A DNA stretch of 64,000 nucleotides from Pseudomonas putida (GCF_002025705.1 NZ_CP018846.1:4021501-4085500); one strand, 5' to 3'. Numbered from the stretch's first letter, positions 24,997 through 36,634 are shown. A program made the numbers and translations. Notes: generated by a model not told the origin, from the sequence alone.

Positions 24997-25298
24997 CTGA
25001 TATCGAACAGTTTTTCGAAATTGGAAATGGCCAGGATCTTGCGCACGTCGGAACTGGCATGTACCACGCGCACGTCCGAGTCGTCACCACCGGCATGGTC
25101 ACGCAGCAACAGCAGCATGCCCAGCGCGGAGCTGTCCAGGTAGGTGGCGTCCTTCAGGTCGACAACCACCGAATCGGGCTTTTTCGCGTGGCGCTCATAG
25201 GCATCACGAAATTCCTGATGCTTGCCGAAATCGAAGCGCCCCTTGACCTTGATCGTGAGTTTTTTCCCGTCCTGCGAAAAATCAGTCTCGACTGCCAT
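24993..25298 (-). CDS. hsbA: Anti-sigma factor antagonist HsbA (STAS domain)
   Basis: This 101-residue STAS protein has the phosphorylatable serine in YLDSSALGML (Ser56). In P. aeruginosa unphosphorylated HsbA sequesters the anti-sigma factor FlgM, and the phosphorylated form engages a diguanylate cyclase, so it links FliA activity with c-di-GMP. It is first in the hsbA-hsbR-hptB set, after a REP-bearing gap that follows fliJ. Confidence 0.9.
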   Translation of the reverse strand: MAVETDFSQDGKKLTIKVKGRFDFGKHQEFRDAYERHAKKPDSVVVDLKDATYLDSSALGMLLLLRDHAGGDDSDVRVVHASSDVRKILAISNFEKLFDIS

Positions 25299-25461
25299 GC
25301 TAGCGATTCCTTCGATGATGGCGAATGCAACTCTTCAAGGTTTAGCAGCCCGCGGCTGGACTATCAAGGCAAGCCGGCAAAGGCCGCTTCGCGGCGGTTC
25401 GACGCCCCGACAAGCCCACACCCACAGCGACCGCACTGCTCCCGGGCCTTGCGCTGTTCCC

Positions 25462-25495
25462 GTGGGAGCGGGTTTACCCGCGAAGAGGCCGGCAC
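25462..25495. repeat. Single REP element downstream of fliJ
   Basis: GTGGGAGCGGGTTTACCCGC followed by GAAGAGGCCGGC is the familiar REP sequence of P. putida-group genomes, with an internal GCGGGTTTACCCGC palindrome. It lies immediately after the fliJ stop. The rest of the 200-nt gap (25299-25498) holds only degenerate REP-like pieces. Confidence 0.8.
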
Positions 25496-25498
25496 AGG

Positions 25499-25951
25499 TT
25501 ACAGATGACCTTGCCTGGGCAAGCGCTGCGACAGTTCGTCCAGCAAACGCTGCTCGCGCTTGTCTTCCGCCCGTCGCGCCTCCTCCAGATAGCGCTGCAC
25601 CAGCTTGCGCAGCCCCTCCACCCGGGCATAGGCCTGCTGCCAGGTGCCGCGGGCATTCTTCAGGTTGTTCTCATGCCAGGCCAGGCTCTGCCGTTGCTGG
25701 GTCATGGCCGTTTCCAGCTGGGCCAGGAAGCGCTGGTAGTTGAGCAGCCAGCTGCCATTCACGCCCTGCCCGCCACGGTTGATCCACTGGGCCTGATAAC
25801 CTTCGCGGAACGACTCCAGCTCAGCCAGCTTGGCCTGGGCCTGAACCATCTGCTGCTGAAAGTGCCCCACGCGCTGGGCGGCCTTGCGCTCAGCCTCTTC
25901 GGCCATGTTGACCACAGGGGCCAGGCGGGCAGCGCGACCGGGCAGGCTCAC
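25499..25951 (-). CDS. fliJ: Flagellar export chaperone FliJ
   Basis: This 150-residue, almost wholly helical coiled-coil protein is rich in Gln, Arg and Glu. FliJ inserts in the FliI hexamer like a rotor stalk and escorts export chaperones. It follows fliI by 6 nt. Confidence 0.93.
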   Translation of the reverse strand: MSLPGRAARLAPVVNMAEEAERKAAQRVGHFQQQMVQAQAKLAELESFREGYQAQWINRGGQGVNGSWLLNYQRFLAQLETAMTQQRQSLAWHENNLKNARGTWQQAYARVEGLRKLVQRYLEEARRAEDKREQRLLDELSQRLPRQGHL

Positions 25952-25957
25952 GGCCTA

Positions 25958-27316
25958 TCAACCCTTCGCCGGCGGCGTGAAGATCGCCCCCAGCTCGTCG
26001 CGGCTCTGACCCATGCCGACATTTTCGTCCAGCCCCTGGCGCAGGAAGTCCACCAACTGCGGCTGCAAGGCAATTGCCAGGTCGGTTTCCGGGTCGCCAC
26101 CGGCCACGTATGCGCCGACGCTGATCAGGTCACGACTCTGCGACAGCCGCGACCACAGTTGCTTGAATTTCTGTGCCTGGCGCAAGTGGTCGGCACCTAC
26201 CACCTGCGGCATGACCCGGCTGATCGAGGCTTCGATATCGATGGCCGGATAATGGCCCTCTTCGGCCAGGCGACGGGACAGCACGAAGTGGCCGTCGAGC
26301 ACACCCCGCGCCGAGTCGGCGATCGGGTCCTGCTGGTCGTCACCCTCGGACAGCACGGTGTAGAAGGCGGTAATCGAGCCACCACCGGGCTCGCCGTTAC
26401 CGGCGCGCTCCACCAGCTTGGGCAACTTGGCGAACACCGACGGCGGGTAGCCGCGGGTGGCAGGTGGCTCGCCGATGGCCAAGGCGATTTCGCGCTGGGC
26501 CTGGGCGAAACGGGTCAGCGAGTCCATCAGCAGCAGGACGTTCTTGCCCTTGTCGCGGAAGTACTCGGCAATACGCGTGCAATACATGGCCGCACGCAAA
26601 CGCATCAACGGCGCGTCGTCAGCAGGCGATGCCACGACCACCGAGCGCTTGAGCCCCTCTTCGCCGAGGATGTGCTCGATGAATTCCTTGACCTCGCGGC
26701 CCCGCTCGCCGATCAGGCCGACCACGATGATGTCCGCTTCGGTGAAACGGGTCATCATGCCCAGCAACACCGATTTACCGACGCCGGTACCGGCGAACAG
26801 GCCCAGGCGCTGGCCACGGCCGACGGTCAGCAGGCCGTTGATGCTGCGGATGCCCACGTCCAGCGGCTTGCTGATCGGGTCACGGTTGAGCGGGTTGATG
26901 ATCGGCCCGTCCATCGGCACCCAATCCTCGGCACGCATGCCGCCCTTGCCATCGAGGGCGCGCCCGGCGCCGTCAAGCACTCGGCCCAGCATGCTCATGC
27001 CCATGGGCAGGCGACCACTGTCGTCCAGGGGCACCACGCGCGCGCCCGGCGCGATGCCGGCAATGCTGCCCACGGGCATCAGGAACACTTTGTTGCCGGC
27101 AAAGCCCATCACCTCGGCCTCGACCTGCACCGGGTGGTAGCTGTCGTCGTTGATGACCAGGCAACGCCCGCCTACCGCGGCGCGCAGGCCTTCGGCTTCA
27201 AGGGTGAGGCCGACCATGCGCAGCAGGCGGCCTTCGACCACCGGTTGCACCGGCAGCCCGATTGCCTCGGCATAGCCGCCCAGGCGCTTGCCGAAGCTGG
27301 TGCGGTCAAGGCGCAT
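25958..27316 (-). CDS. fliI: Flagellum-specific export ATPase FliI
   Basis: This 452-residue F1-beta-like ATPase has Walker A AGTGVGKS at residues 175-182, VVGLIGERGREVKEF and the Walker B region NVLLLMDSLTRFAQAQREIALAIGEPP spread across ~255-285. The start MRLDRTSFGKRLGGY gives family length and overlaps the fliH stop by 11 nt; longer upstream frame is fliH out of phase. Confidence 0.95.
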   Translation of the reverse strand: MRLDRTSFGKRLGGYAEAIGLPVQPVVEGRLLRMVGLTLEAEGLRAAVGGRCLVINDDSYHPVQVEAEVMGFAGNKVFLMPVGSIAGIAPGARVVPLDDSGRLPMGMSMLGRVLDGAGRALDGKGGMRAEDWVPMDGPIINPLNRDPISKPLDVGIRSINGLLTVGRGQRLGLFAGTGVGKSVLLGMMTRFTEADIIVVGLIGERGREVKEFIEHILGEEGLKRSVVVASPADDAPLMRLRAAMYCTRIAEYFRDKGKNVLLLMDSLTRFAQAQREIALAIGEPPATRGYPPSVFAKLPKLVERAGNGEPGGGSITAFYTVLSEGDDQQDPIADSARGVLDGHFVLSRRLAEEGHYPAIDIEASISRVMPQVVGADHLRQAQKFKQLWSRLSQSRDLISVGAYVAGGDPETDLAIALQPQLVDFLRQGLDENVGMGQSRDELGAIFTPPAKG

Positions 27317-28070
27317 CGCTGGCGTCCAGTTCGACCGACATGTCCGCCGCCGCCGGGTGCAAGGCCTGGTCGTGCAGCTGGTCGAACAACTGCGCCACGG
27401 CTTTCTCGATACGGGTTTCCATGGTCGCGTCGATGCGGCTGTGCAGGGTCTCGATCCGGCAGCCACCAGGCAGCAGGGCCTCATCTTCGAGCAGCTTCCA
27501 GCTTTCTTCATGGCGCTCGCGCAGGGCCTTGGCCAGCTCGAAATCCTGCGGGTTGAGGTGGATGCGGATATTGTCGGCACCCATCGGCAACAGCTTCAAC
27601 GCTTCGCGCAACACCTGGGTGATCTGGCTGGAGTCGCTGCGCAGTTCGCGGCCGATGACCTGGCGCGCCATGTGCGCAACCAGGTGCACCACGCTGCGTT
27701 CGATCTGCGTGTCCTGCTCGGCGATCGGGTCGAGCAGGTGCCCCATCAGCTGCTCCAGGCTGGCCAGCTTGGCGGCGAGCGCTTCCTCGGCCTCCTGGCG
27801 CACTTTCAGCTGGGTGCTGTGGAATCCCTCACGCTCACCGGTGGCGAAGCCTTCGTTGTAGGCCTCCTGGCGGATCGCTTCGAGCTCTTCGAGGGTCAGT
27901 GGCTGGACTTCTTCCAGCGGCACTTCCTCGACTTCTTCCTCGACCACTTCCGGCGCAGGCTCAGGTTCCGGCTCAGGCTCCGGGTCGAAGCTGGGCAGCG
28001 CCCACACGTCGACGCCCTCGAGGTCGCGGGCACGGATCAGGTCGCTGGGGTGGGATTCTTTGGTGGGCAT
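27306..28070 (-). CDS. fliH: Flagellar export ATPase regulator FliH
   Basis: This 254-residue protein binds FliI and links it to the C-ring. The N terminus is acidic, with a run of Pro-Glu dipeptides (~31-40) and Glu/Val-rich sequence, then a long helical stalk and a globular C-terminal FliI-binding domain (~130-240). Confidence 0.94.
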   Translation of the reverse strand: MPTKESHPSDLIRARDLEGVDVWALPSFDPEPEPEPEPAPEVVEEEVEEVPLEEVQPLTLEELEAIRQEAYNEGFATGEREGFHSTQLKVRQEAEEALAAKLASLEQLMGHLLDPIAEQDTQIERSVVHLVAHMARQVIGRELRSDSSQITQVLREALKLLPMGADNIRIHLNPQDFELAKALRERHEESWKLLEDEALLPGGCRIETLHSRIDATMETRIEKAVAQLFDQLHDQALHPAAADMSVELDASDAP

Positions 28071-28092
28071 GTTTTCAACTACTCATCTGCAA

Positions 28093-28153
28093 GCGACACG
28101 ATCCTTGTAGGAGCGGCCTTGCCGGGACGCCCCCACAGGGAGGTTCGTGTCGC
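28093..28153. repeat. Palindromic REP-like element between fliG and fliH
   Basis: Twelve-nt inverted arms (28093-28104 and 28142-28153, one mismatch) enclose TTGTAGGAGCGGCCTTGCCG, a REP-type core related to the one at 15559-15677. It lies inside the fliEFGHIJ transcript and could act in mRNA stability. Confidence 0.65.
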
Positions 28154-28161
28154 CTGATGGA

Positions 28162-29181
28162 TCAGATCATTTCCTCGGCACCCTTGCCGCCGAGCACGAT
28201 CTCGCCGGCCTCGGCCATGCGACGGGCGATGGTGAGGATTTCCTTCTGCGCCGTCTCCACGTCGCTGACACGCACCGGCCCCTTGGCTTCGAGGTCGTCG
28301 CGCAGCAGTTCCGAGGCACGCTTGGACATGTTCTTGAAAATCTTGTCCTTGACCCGCTCGTCGGCGCCCTTGAGCGACACCACCAGCACGTCGGACGACA
28401 CTTCGCGCAGCAGTGCCTGGATACCACGGTCGTCGACATCGGCCAGGTTGTTGAAGACGAACATCAGGTCTTCGATCTGTTCCGACAGGTCGTTGTCGAT
28501 CTCGCGGATCGAGTCCATCAGCGCACCTTCCACGGAGCTGTCGAGGAAGTTCATGATATCGGCGGCACGCTTGATACCACCCAGGGTGGTGCGCGCGGCA
28601 TTGGAGTTGCCCGAGAACTGTTTCTCGAGGATCTGGTTCAGCTCCTTCAACGCTGCCGGTTGCACGGTGTTCAGCGAGGAAACGCGCAGGATGATGTCCA
28701 GGCGCACCTTGTGGTCGAAGTTGCTCAGCACTTCACCAGCCTGGTCAGGGTCGAGGTAGGCGACCACGATGGCCTGGATCTGCGGGTGCTCGTAGCGGAT
28801 CACATCGGCCACGGCGCGCGGTTCCATCCACTTGAGGCTGTCCAGGCCGCTGGTGTTGCCACCGAGCAGGATACGGTCGATCAGGCCATTGGCCTTGTCC
28901 TCGCCGAGGGCCTGGTTGAGCATCTTGCGGATGTAGCCGTCGGAGCCCACGCCCAGGCTGGTCTGGTCGCCGACGATCTCGACGAACTCGCTCATCACCT
29001 GCTCGACCTGCTCACGGTGCACATTGCCCATCTGCGCCATGGCCACACCGACCCGCTGCACTTCTTTCGGGCCCATGTGTCGCAGGACTTGCGCAGCATC
29101 GGTCTCACCGAGCGACAGCAGCAGGATCGCAGCCTTGTCGACGCGGCTCAGCTTGGCGGTAATGGCTCGATTGTCACTCAT
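28162..29181 (-). CDS. fliG: Flagellar motor switch protein FliG
   Basis: This 339-residue protein joins the MS ring (N terminus) to the torque-generating C-terminal domain. Recognisable stretches are AAILLLSLGETDAAQVLRHM and, near the C terminus, the charged torque helix region (FVFNNLADVDDRGIQALLREV). It overlaps fliF by 8 nt. Confidence 0.96.
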   Translation of the reverse strand: MSDNRAITAKLSRVDKAAILLLSLGETDAAQVLRHMGPKEVQRVGVAMAQMGNVHREQVEQVMSEFVEIVGDQTSLGVGSDGYIRKMLNQALGEDKANGLIDRILLGGNTSGLDSLKWMEPRAVADVIRYEHPQIQAIVVAYLDPDQAGEVLSNFDHKVRLDIILRVSSLNTVQPAALKELNQILEKQFSGNSNAARTTLGGIKRAADIMNFLDSSVEGALMDSIREIDNDLSEQIEDLMFVFNNLADVDDRGIQALLREVSSDVLVVSLKGADERVKDKIFKNMSKRASELLRDDLEAKGPVRVSDVETAQKEILTIARRMAEAGEIVLGGKGAEEMI

Positions 29182-30949
29182 CGGCGTTGATCCACTCTTT
29201 CACGACCTGGGCCACGCGGCCCGGGTCTTCGGCCACCAGGCCTTTGATTGCGTTGAGCTGTGCTTCGTAACCCTCGCTCGGGCTCGGCAACAGAATGCTT
29301 GACGGGCCACCGAGGCTGATACGGTCGTTGGCCAGTTCGCCATCCAGACCGATCATCCCGCCCAGTTCCATGTCGCTGTCCGCAGCAGCCTGCTTGCCGC
29401 CACCGGTGATGTTGTTGAGCACCGGGCGCAGCACGCCGAACACCAGCACCAGGATGAACAGTACGCCCAGCACCTGCTTGACGATGTCCCAGAACCACGG
29501 CTGCTGGTAGAACGCGATATCGGCGATTTCTTCGCCACGGTCGGCGGCGAACGGCACGTTGATCACCGTCACGCTGTCACCGCGGCTGGCATCGAAGCCC
29601 ACCGCGTCCTGCACCAGGCGGGTGAAGCGCGCCAGGTCTTCAGCACCCCATGGGGCACGGGTGCTCTCGCCATTGGCGCCAACCTTGACCTGGTCGTCGA
29701 CCACCACCGCAACCGACAGGCGGGTCAGGCGGCCCTGCTGCTGACGGGTGTGGCTGATCGAGCGGTCCAGCTCGAAGTTCTTGGTGGTCTGCTCACGTTT
29801 GTCCGACGGGTACGGGGCGAGCATCGGCTGGCCGGTGGCCGGGTCCATGATCTGCTGGCCGTTGGCATCCACCAACGGCTGGCCAGGCTGGATGGCAGCG
29901 GCCGGCGCGGCAGCGCCACCGGTGGTTTGCGGTGCCGACGCCGGGCCTGGCGGCTGGTTGCTCAGCGCGCCAGGCACGCCCTGCGGGCCCTGGCTGCTGG
30001 CGCGCTGCTCGTTGACCGCCTGCTCGCTGCGCAGCGCCGGCTGGTCCGGGTTGAACTGCTCGGACGTCGATTCGACCGCACTGAAGTCCAGGTCGGCGGA
30101 AACCTCGGCCTTGTAGCGGTCATTGCCCAGCACTGGCTGCAGGATGTTGTGCACACGCTGGGTGAGCATGCCTTCCATGCGGCGGCTGTAGTCGAACTGC
30201 TTGCCGGCCATGGTCAGCGCGGTGTCCTGCAACTGCTCGGAGAGCAGGTTGCCGCGCTGGTCGACCACGGTGACCTGCGACTTGTCCAGCTCCGGCACAC
30301 TGGTGGCGACCAGGTTGACGATGGCCATTACCTGGCCCGCTTCCAGCGAACGGCCAGGGTACAGCTCGACCAGCACCGAAGCGCTTGGCTTGCGCTCGTC
30401 ACGCACGAAAACCGAACTTTTTGGAATCGCCAGGTGCACGCGGGCGGCCTTGACGTTGTTCAGGCTGGAAACGGTACGCGCCAACTCACCTTCCAGGCTG
30501 CGGCGATAGCGGGTGGCTTCCATGAACTGGCTGGTGCCCAGCCCTTGCTCTTTGTCGAGCAGCTCGAAGCCGACATTGCCATCGCTTGGCGCCACGCCGG
30601 CCGCCGCCAGTTTCAGGCGCGCACGGGAGAGGTCGTCGGCCTTGACCAGCAGAGCACCGGAATTGGGCTCGACATGATAGGGAATGTCTGCGGAGGCCAG
30701 GGTATCCATGACCTGCTTGGTGTCCATGCCGGCCAGGCTGCCGTACAGCGGCCGGTAATCCGGCTGCTGCGACCACAGCACCACGGCGAAGCCGATCGCC
30801 ACGCTGGCCGCCAACCCGACCAGCAGGCCGACCTGACGCAGCATGGGCATCTGCGAGATGTTTTCCAGAAACGCCAGGTTCAACAGCGGCGGCTTGGAAC
30901 CTGGCGCGCTGCTCTTGGCAGGGGCGTTATCGACGACTGCATCAGCCAT
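29174..30949 (-). CDS. fliF: Flagellar MS-ring protein FliF
   Basis: This 591-residue protein has two membrane helices (~39-60 and ~465-487) flanking a periplasmic ring-building region. YscJ-like motifs (LYGSLAGMDTKQVMDTLASADIPY) and a Pro/Gly/Ala/Gln-rich low-complexity loop (~305-355) are visible. The C-terminal tail (LNAIKGLVAEDPGRVAQVVKEWI in part) binds FliG. Confidence 0.96.
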   Translation of the reverse strand: MADAVVDNAPAKSSAPGSKPPLLNLAFLENISQMPMLRQVGLLVGLAASVAIGFAVVLWSQQPDYRPLYGSLAGMDTKQVMDTLASADIPYHVEPNSGALLVKADDLSRARLKLAAAGVAPSDGNVGFELLDKEQGLGTSQFMEATRYRRSLEGELARTVSSLNNVKAARVHLAIPKSSVFVRDERKPSASVLVELYPGRSLEAGQVMAIVNLVATSVPELDKSQVTVVDQRGNLLSEQLQDTALTMAGKQFDYSRRMEGMLTQRVHNILQPVLGNDRYKAEVSADLDFSAVESTSEQFNPDQPALRSEQAVNEQRASSQGPQGVPGALSNQPPGPASAPQTTGGAAAPAAAIQPGQPLVDANGQQIMDPATGQPMLAPYPSDKREQTTKNFELDRSISHTRQQQGRLTRLSVAVVVDDQVKVGANGESTRAPWGAEDLARFTRLVQDAVGFDASRGDSVTVINVPFAADRGEEIADIAFYQQPWFWDIVKQVLGVLFILVLVFGVLRPVLNNITGGGKQAAADSDMELGGMIGLDGELANDRISLGGPSSILLPSPSEGYEAQLNAIKGLVAEDPGRVAQVVKEWINADE

Positions 30950-30964
30950 GACTTACTTCCGTCC

Positions 30965-31297
30965 TCAAACCGGCATCTGCATGATGTCTTGGTACGCCTG
31001 GACCAGCTTGTTGCGTACCTGGGTCAACGCCTGCATGGACACGCTGGCTTTCTGCGAGGCGATCATCACGTCGGTCAGGTCGACGCCGCTCTTGCCGATC
31101 TCGAAGGCATTGGACAGCTGGGTCGACGCCTGCTGGGTCTCGTTGACCTTGCCGATGGCCTGGCCGAGCATGTCGGCAAAGGTGCTTTGGCCAGGCGCCA
31201 GCTCGGGGGCGACGGTGGCTTTGGGCAACGACATGGCATCGGCCTGCATGGCACGCATGTCCAGCATCAGACGATTGAATTCAACACCTTGGCTCAT
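30965..31297 (-). CDS. fliE: Flagellar hook-basal body protein FliE
   Basis: This 110-residue protein has the conserved C-terminal half GKSGVDLTDVMIASQKASVSMQALTQVRNKLVQAYQ (in pieces) typical of FliE, the MS-ring to rod junction and export-gate plug. I start it at MSQGVEF; the 12 codons upstream are not family-like. It leads the fliEFGHIJ operon behind a sigma-54-type promoter. Confidence 0.94.
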   Translation of the reverse strand: MSQGVEFNRLMLDMRAMQADAMSLPKATVAPELAPGQSTFADMLGQAIGKVNETQQASTQLSNAFEIGKSGVDLTDVMIASQKASVSMQALTQVRNKLVQAYQDIMQMPV

Positions 31298-31357
31298 GAC
31301 CTTCTCTCTCCGGCGGCCGCATTTTTTTGACACTCATGCGGCGGATAGCCCTGAACT

Positions 31358-31373
31358 AGCAACACGTGTGCCA
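31358..31373 (-). promoter_or_regulatory. Sigma-54-type promoter upstream of fliE
   Basis: Minus strand reads TGGCACACGTGTTGCT: GGCAC and TTGC elements with exact GG-N10-GC spacing. It lies ~60 nt before the fliE ATG, just after fleR. FleR activates this class III promoter in Pseudomonas. Confidence 0.8.
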
Positions 31374-31401
31374 GCCCGGCGCAAACATACAAATGAATGC
31401 T

Positions 31402-32777
<1,376 letters not shown>

Positions 32778-32778
<1 letters not shown>

Positions 32779-33995
32779 CACACGACCTCCGCTGCCTGCC
32801 CATCGATCAGCGGCAGCTCAACTTTTACACAGGTGCCACGCCCGACCTTCGAGCGCAACTGCAACTTGCCCTGGTGCGCACGCACCACGGCCTTGACCAC
32901 CGCCAGCCCGAGCCCGGTGCCGGTGGCCTTGGTAGTCAGGAACGGCTCGCCCAGGCGTCCCAGCAACTCGGCATCGATGCCACTGCCGGCATCGCTGATG
33001 TTCAGGTGCAAGGTGCGCTCACGACGGAACAGGTGCACCTTGAGGCGCGCCGGGCTGTCGCTGGCCTGCAAGGCGTTCTCGATCAGGTTGAGCAAGGCAC
33101 CGACCAGGGTGTCGCGATTGCACAGCAACTCGCCCAGGTGGCTGTCGCACTGCCAGCGCACGGCGTGCCCTTGCACGTGGGGCTGGGCCGCTTGCTGCAA
33201 GGCCTGGAACAGGGCTTTGGGGGTCAGGCGATCACCCAGCGGCAGCTCGCCACGGGCAAATACCAGCATGTCGCGCACCTGGTGCTCCAGCTCGTGCAGG
33301 CGCTCTTTCAGGCTGCCGGCGAAGCGCTGGCGGGTTTCTGGCGCGAGCTCGCGCTCACCATCAGCCAGGTGACTGGCATAGAGCATGGCGGCCGACAGTG
33401 GCGTACGGATCTGGTGTGCCAGCGAGGCGACCATGCGCCCCAGCGAAGACAGGCGCTCATGCCGGGCCAACTGGTCTTGAAGACGGCGGGTTTCAGTCAG
33501 GTCGTTGAGCAATACCAACTGGCCTGGCTCGGCATCCAGCGAACGCGTGGCGATCGACAACCGCCGACCATCGCGCAGCGAGACCTCATGGCCGTCATCC
33601 TTGCGCGGGGCGAAGCTGCGCGCGATCACCTGGCGCCACAGCTGGCCGACCACAGGCTCGCCGAGCAACTCGCAGGCGGCCGGGTTGGCCTCACGCACCA
33701 GGCCCTGGTCGTCGATCACGATGACCCCACCCGGCAGCAGATCGAGCAGGTTCTGCAGGCGGTTGGCCAGGCGCTCTTTTTCGTTCAGCTCGGCCATGCG
33801 CTGCGCACCGACCACTGCCAGCTCGCCCTTGAGCTCACTGACCCGGGCTTCGAGCATGCTGTAGGACTGGTTGAGCTGGGTGGAAACCTGATTGAACAGG
33901 GCAAACGCCTGCTCCAGCCCCTGTCGACTCTCCTGTTTGACCGGGGTACGCCCCTGCGGATCAGGGACTCGGGAAAAGTGGGCGGCCTGGGGCAT
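32778..33995 (-). CDS. fleS: Flagellar sensor histidine kinase FleS
   Basis: This 405-residue kinase has no evident membrane segment, matching the cytoplasmic FleS. An N-terminal coiled coil leads to a PAS domain (~82-168) and the H box with His194 (SLAHQIRTPL), then an ATPase domain (NLIENALQAS, DAGSGID, GTGLGLAVV). It phosphorylates FleR; the signal is thought to reflect basal-body assembly. Confidence 0.94.
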
Positions 33996-34048
33996 CGTGC
34001 TCTCTCGCGTGGCTGACCGTCATAAAAACGGTGTGGTGCCAGCGGAGT

Positions 34049-34065
34049 AGCAATAGCCGTGCCGG
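34049..34065 (-). promoter_or_regulatory. Sigma-54-type promoter upstream of fleS
   Basis: Minus strand reads CCGGCACGGCTATTGCT, matching consensus TGGCACG-N4-TTGCW except the first base, with GG-N10-GC spacing. It is ~55 nt before the fleS ATG, consistent with FleQ-RpoN control of fleSR. Confidence 0.75.
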
Positions 34066-34112
34066 GGTTGGGGATTTAGCGGAGGGTGAACAGTTTGAGG
34101 TTTGTGGTGTGG

Positions 34113-34150
34113 CGTAGATCGAGCGCCGCGCGGGCGGCGCTCGATCTACG
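34113..34150. repeat. Solo palindrome sharing the outer arm of the long inverted repeats
   Basis: A perfect 17-nt inverted repeat (34113-34129 with 34134-34150, 4-nt loop) contains GATCGAGCGCCGC, the same outer segment found in the arms at 21254 and 56500. It lies 40 nt downstream of the fleQ stop. The transcribed strand has no T-tract, so it is a weak candidate as an intrinsic terminator. Confidence 0.75.
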
Positions 34151-34189
34151 CCCCAACATCTACCTCAAGACATGCGCCCAAAAACGCAA

Positions 34190-35665
<1,476 letters not shown>

Positions 35666-35770
35666 GCAATAGCAACTTCCCTAGTCATATCGGCGCCCTT
35701 GTCAGGGCATGCTCGACATCTCCGACTGAATGGTCAGTGTTCGGACGTCTGAAATTCGAAAACAGCCACT

Positions 35771-35799
35771 AGTAAAGTCAAAAAAACCCGTACAGTCAA
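35771..35799 (-). promoter_or_regulatory. Sigma-70-like promoter upstream of fleQ
   Basis: Minus strand has TTGACT (35794-35799), a 17-nt spacer and TTTACT (35771-35776), ~105 nt before the fleQ ATG, in an AT-rich island unusual for this window. FleQ is transcribed by the housekeeping holoenzyme in Pseudomonas, which fits. Confidence 0.5.
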
Positions 35800-35832
35800 A
35801 TTAATGGCGCACGGCTTTTTGTACATCTGTGG

Positions 35833-36129
35833 TCAAGTGAACAGATGGTATACCTTGGCGGCGTTTTTCGCCTGGCGGATTTGCGTCATCTCGTCGACTA
35901 TTGATTGACGCTCGCCACTTGCAACGTCAATCAACTGCCCGTAGACCACAAGCAATTCCTCAAGACTTGTACGCACCGCGGCCTCATTGCTCAGTGCTTC
36001 AGCCAGCACATCCTCGACACAGACGCGACACGCAAGGTCAAGCTCACCGACCGCCTGCCAGTCACGGCTGGCCAGTGCAGCCAGCAACTCGTCACGGGTC
36101 TGTTCGATACGCTCGATCACCTTGCTCAT
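35833..36129 (-). CDS. fliT: FliT-like small flagellar protein (FleP position)
   Basis: This 98-residue helical protein is encoded 8 nt after fliS. Position and size match FliT/FleP of Pseudomonas, a probable export chaperone for the cap protein FliD. Sequence similarity to enteric FliT cannot be judged by eye, so the name rests mainly on synteny between fliS and fleQ. Confidence 0.65.
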   Translation of the reverse strand: MSKVIERIEQTRDELLAALASRDWQAVGELDLACRVCVEDVLAEALSNEAAVRTSLEELLVVYGQLIDVASGERQSIVDEMTQIRQAKNAAKVYHLFT

Positions 36130-36137
36130 ATACCCTC

Positions 36138-36521
36138 CTACTGCGCGCCGATCGCGTCCCAGCCTTCCTTGACAGTGATCAGCAGGTCCCTGACCTCGTC
36201 AAGGATCGCCGGATCGTTCTGCATGTTGGCCTCGCTCAAGCGGCGGGTCATGTACAGGTACAGGTTGTCGAGACGATTGAGCTCTTCGGTCATGTTGTCG
36301 CGATCCAGGCCTTCACGCAGCCCGCCGATGATGCCGATGGCCTTGCCGATGGCGATCCCCTTGGCGGCGATGTCCTTGCGCTGCATCGCACCACTGGCCT
36401 GGGCAATGCGGTCCAGGCCGCCTTCCATCAGCATCTGCACCAGACGATACGGACTCGCCTCGGAGGTCTGCGCCTGGGCGCCAATCTTCTGGTACTGCCG
36501 AAGGGCTAACATTGGATTCAT
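36138..36521 (-). CDS. fliS: Flagellin export chaperone FliS
   Basis: This 127-residue helical protein starts MNPMLALRQYQKIGAQAQT. The family stretch SPYRLVQMLMEGGLDRIAQA and the helix NRLDNLYLYMTRRL are present. FliS binds the flagellin C terminus to prevent premature polymerisation. GAGG lies 6 nt before the chosen ATG, excluding the six codons upstream. A sigma-28 promoter precedes it. Confidence 0.94.
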   Translation of the reverse strand: MNPMLALRQYQKIGAQAQTSEASPYRLVQMLMEGGLDRIAQASGAMQRKDIAAKGIAIGKAIGIIGGLREGLDRDNMTEELNRLDNLYLYMTRRLSEANMQNDPAILDEVRDLLITVKEGWDAIGAQ

Positions 36522-36559
36522 GGGGTACCTCGTCACCACGGGGTTGCTGTATGACCGGG

Positions 36560-36586
36560 CTATCGGCGCGGCGTCAAAAAACTTTA
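36560..36586 (-). promoter_or_regulatory. Sigma-28 (FliA) promoter upstream of fliS
   Basis: Minus strand has TAAA (36583-36586), a 15-nt spacer and GCCGATAG (36560-36567), one base off the FliA consensus TAAA-N15-GCCGATAA. It lies ~40 nt before the fliS ATG and directly after the fliD terminator. Confidence 0.8.
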
Positions 36587-36596
36587 GAGAGAATAC

Positions 36597-36634
36597 AAAA
36601 AGCCCGACAGAGCGTCACGCGCTGTCGGGCTTTT
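36597..36634 (-). terminator. Intrinsic terminator downstream of fliD
   Basis: A 13-14 bp stem built on AGCCCGACAG / CTGTCGGGCT closes an 11-nt loop and is followed on the minus strand by a T5 run. It ends the fliC-flaG-fliD transcripts, so fliS needs its own promoter. Confidence 0.85.

Noticed and set aside
25505..27556. A 683-codon plus-strand frame opposite fliJ and fliI
   Set aside because: Antisense shadow of two well-supported genes; no recognisable motifs and no ribosome site.
34113..34150. The palindrome after fleQ as a classical terminator
   Set aside because: No T-tract follows on the transcribed strand, and its sequence recurs in repeat elements elsewhere; kept as a repeat.
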